Assembly: GCA_016234985.1 (NCBI GenBank)
Contig: JACRNK010000067.1
Location: 1 to 5,435 of the forward strand
DNA length: 5,435 nucleotides
Direction of reading: 5' to 3'
Source: Deltaproteobacteria bacterium
GTDB taxonomy: Bacteria > Desulfobacterota > GWC2-55-46 > UBA9637
Made by a program: the position numbers and the translations under genes. The notes below the pieces were generated by a model. The model did not search any database and was not told where the DNA came from. It was given only the letters and a program-made list of their open reading frames with translations. Positions 5,144-5,435 of this stretch are shown here, piece after piece. Each line of letters starts with the position of its first letter. Position 1 is the stretch's first letter.

Positions 5144-5435
5144 ATGAGAATAGTTTTGAGTTTTGAGTTCCGGGTTCGGAGTTGGAAGACTTGTTTTTAT
5201 CTGTTTTTACTGCTTACTGCTTACTGCTTACCGCTTACTGTGTCCCATGCTTCCACCATAATCCTTGAAGGAACCATGAATGGGCAGATAGAGGTTGAGC
5301 AGAATCAGGGTTTTGCAATTCCATCGCAAGGGCTTAAAAGACTCGTGTTCCGCTTTGCCAGTCCTGTTTCATTTGCCAGTTCAACAGTCAATCAGGATGT
5401 GAAGGGTTATAGTCTTGCCTATAATCCAAAACCGG
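5144..5435 (+). CDS. Exported protein of unknown function (3' end outside window)
   Basis: ATG 5144 lies two bases after the channel stop (5139-5141), with AGGA at 5132-5135 as a plausible ribosome binding site, so it is probably co-transcribed and translationally coupled with the channel. The 97 visible codons begin with an unusual signal peptide: a basic n-region (FEFRVRSWK), a hydrophobic core (FYLFLLLTAYCLPLTV), and likely cleavage after VSHA. The mature part begins STIILEGTMNGQIEVEQNQG and continues with GLKRLVFRFASPVSF. This loosely recalls the N-terminal beta domain of exported transglutaminase-like proteins, but the catalytic region would lie beyond the window, so that is only a guess. 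Both parts of the signal peptide come from heptamer repeats (5154-5188 and 5206-5240). A periplasmic role is inferred. Confidence 0.75.
   Translation, partial: MRIVLSFEFRVRSWKTCFYLFLLLTAYCLPLTVSHASTIILEGTMNGQIEVEQNQGFAIPSQGLKRLVFRFASPVSFASSTVNQDVKGYSLAYNPKP
5154..5188 (+). repeat. TTNNGAG-type heptamer array encoding a signal-peptide n-region
   Basis: Five consecutive 7-base units: TTTTGAG, TTTTGAG, TTCCGGG, TTCGGAG and TTGGAAG. They encode most of the n-region of the exported protein, including its Arg and Lys residues. This is a different heptamer from the ACTG type but has the same period and lies only 17 bases before an ACTG array. The similarity to GAGTTCC arrays in related genomes is from memory. 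Confidence 0.75.
5206..5240 (+). repeat. CTTACTG heptamer array encoding a signal-peptide core
   Basis: Five 7-base units: TTTACTG, CTTACTG, CTTACTG, CTTACCG and CTTACTG. They encode the hydrophobic core (LLTAYCLPLT) of the signal peptide of the last gene, ending a few residues before the predicted cleavage site. Same orientation relative to the gene as the array at 801-828. Confidence 0.92.

Overview
The window reads as chromosomal DNA from a Gram-negative-type bacterium. It has lipoprotein and Sec signal peptides, a FecR-domain periplasmic protein, and a membrane-anchored cyclase beside an MscS-type channel. Gene content and dispersed repeats (ACTG-containing heptamers, a TGTCATTGCGAG palindrome, a GTAGGGGCGG double hairpin) resemble what I recall from Nitrospirota and Desulfobacterota (former Deltaproteobacteria), often metagenome-assembled. 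That placement is an impression, not a computed result. All genes lie on the plus strand, closely packed.

Layout. 3-638: 3' part of a lipoprotein gene of unknown function; its signal peptide is encoded by a heptanucleotide repeat. 639-760: spacer with a 69-bp palindromic element and a strong ribosome binding site. 761-1282: FecR-domain exported protein, again with a heptamer-encoded signal peptide. It runs out of frame into a TPR segment ending at 1622. 1622-1676: double hairpin. 1691-3792: a CHASE2-type adenylate cyclase gene broken by an amber codon at 1919 and a frame change near 2060; its three membrane segments and class III catalytic domain are intact. 3699-5141: MscS-family channel with a C-terminal cyclic-nucleotide-binding domain, overlapping the cyclase. 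5144-5435: start of another exported protein, truncated by the window edge, whose signal peptide is built from two kinds of heptamer repeat.

How they may work together. The core looks like a cyclic-nucleotide circuit. A periplasmic CHASE2 sensor, perhaps influenced by the upstream FecR/TPR protein, would control cAMP synthesis. The nucleotide would gate the neighbouring MscS-type channel (the bCNG architecture). In this copy the sensor half carries several breaks between about 1220 and 2065, and the cyclase/channel border is odd. Either the upstream part is decaying or the assembly has errors here; sequence alone cannot decide.

The most unusual signal is the repeated use of period-7 repeats as signal-peptide coding sequence in all three genes whose export-signal regions are visible. 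Because 7 is 1 modulo 3, a perfect heptamer array gives the same peptide cycle in every frame.
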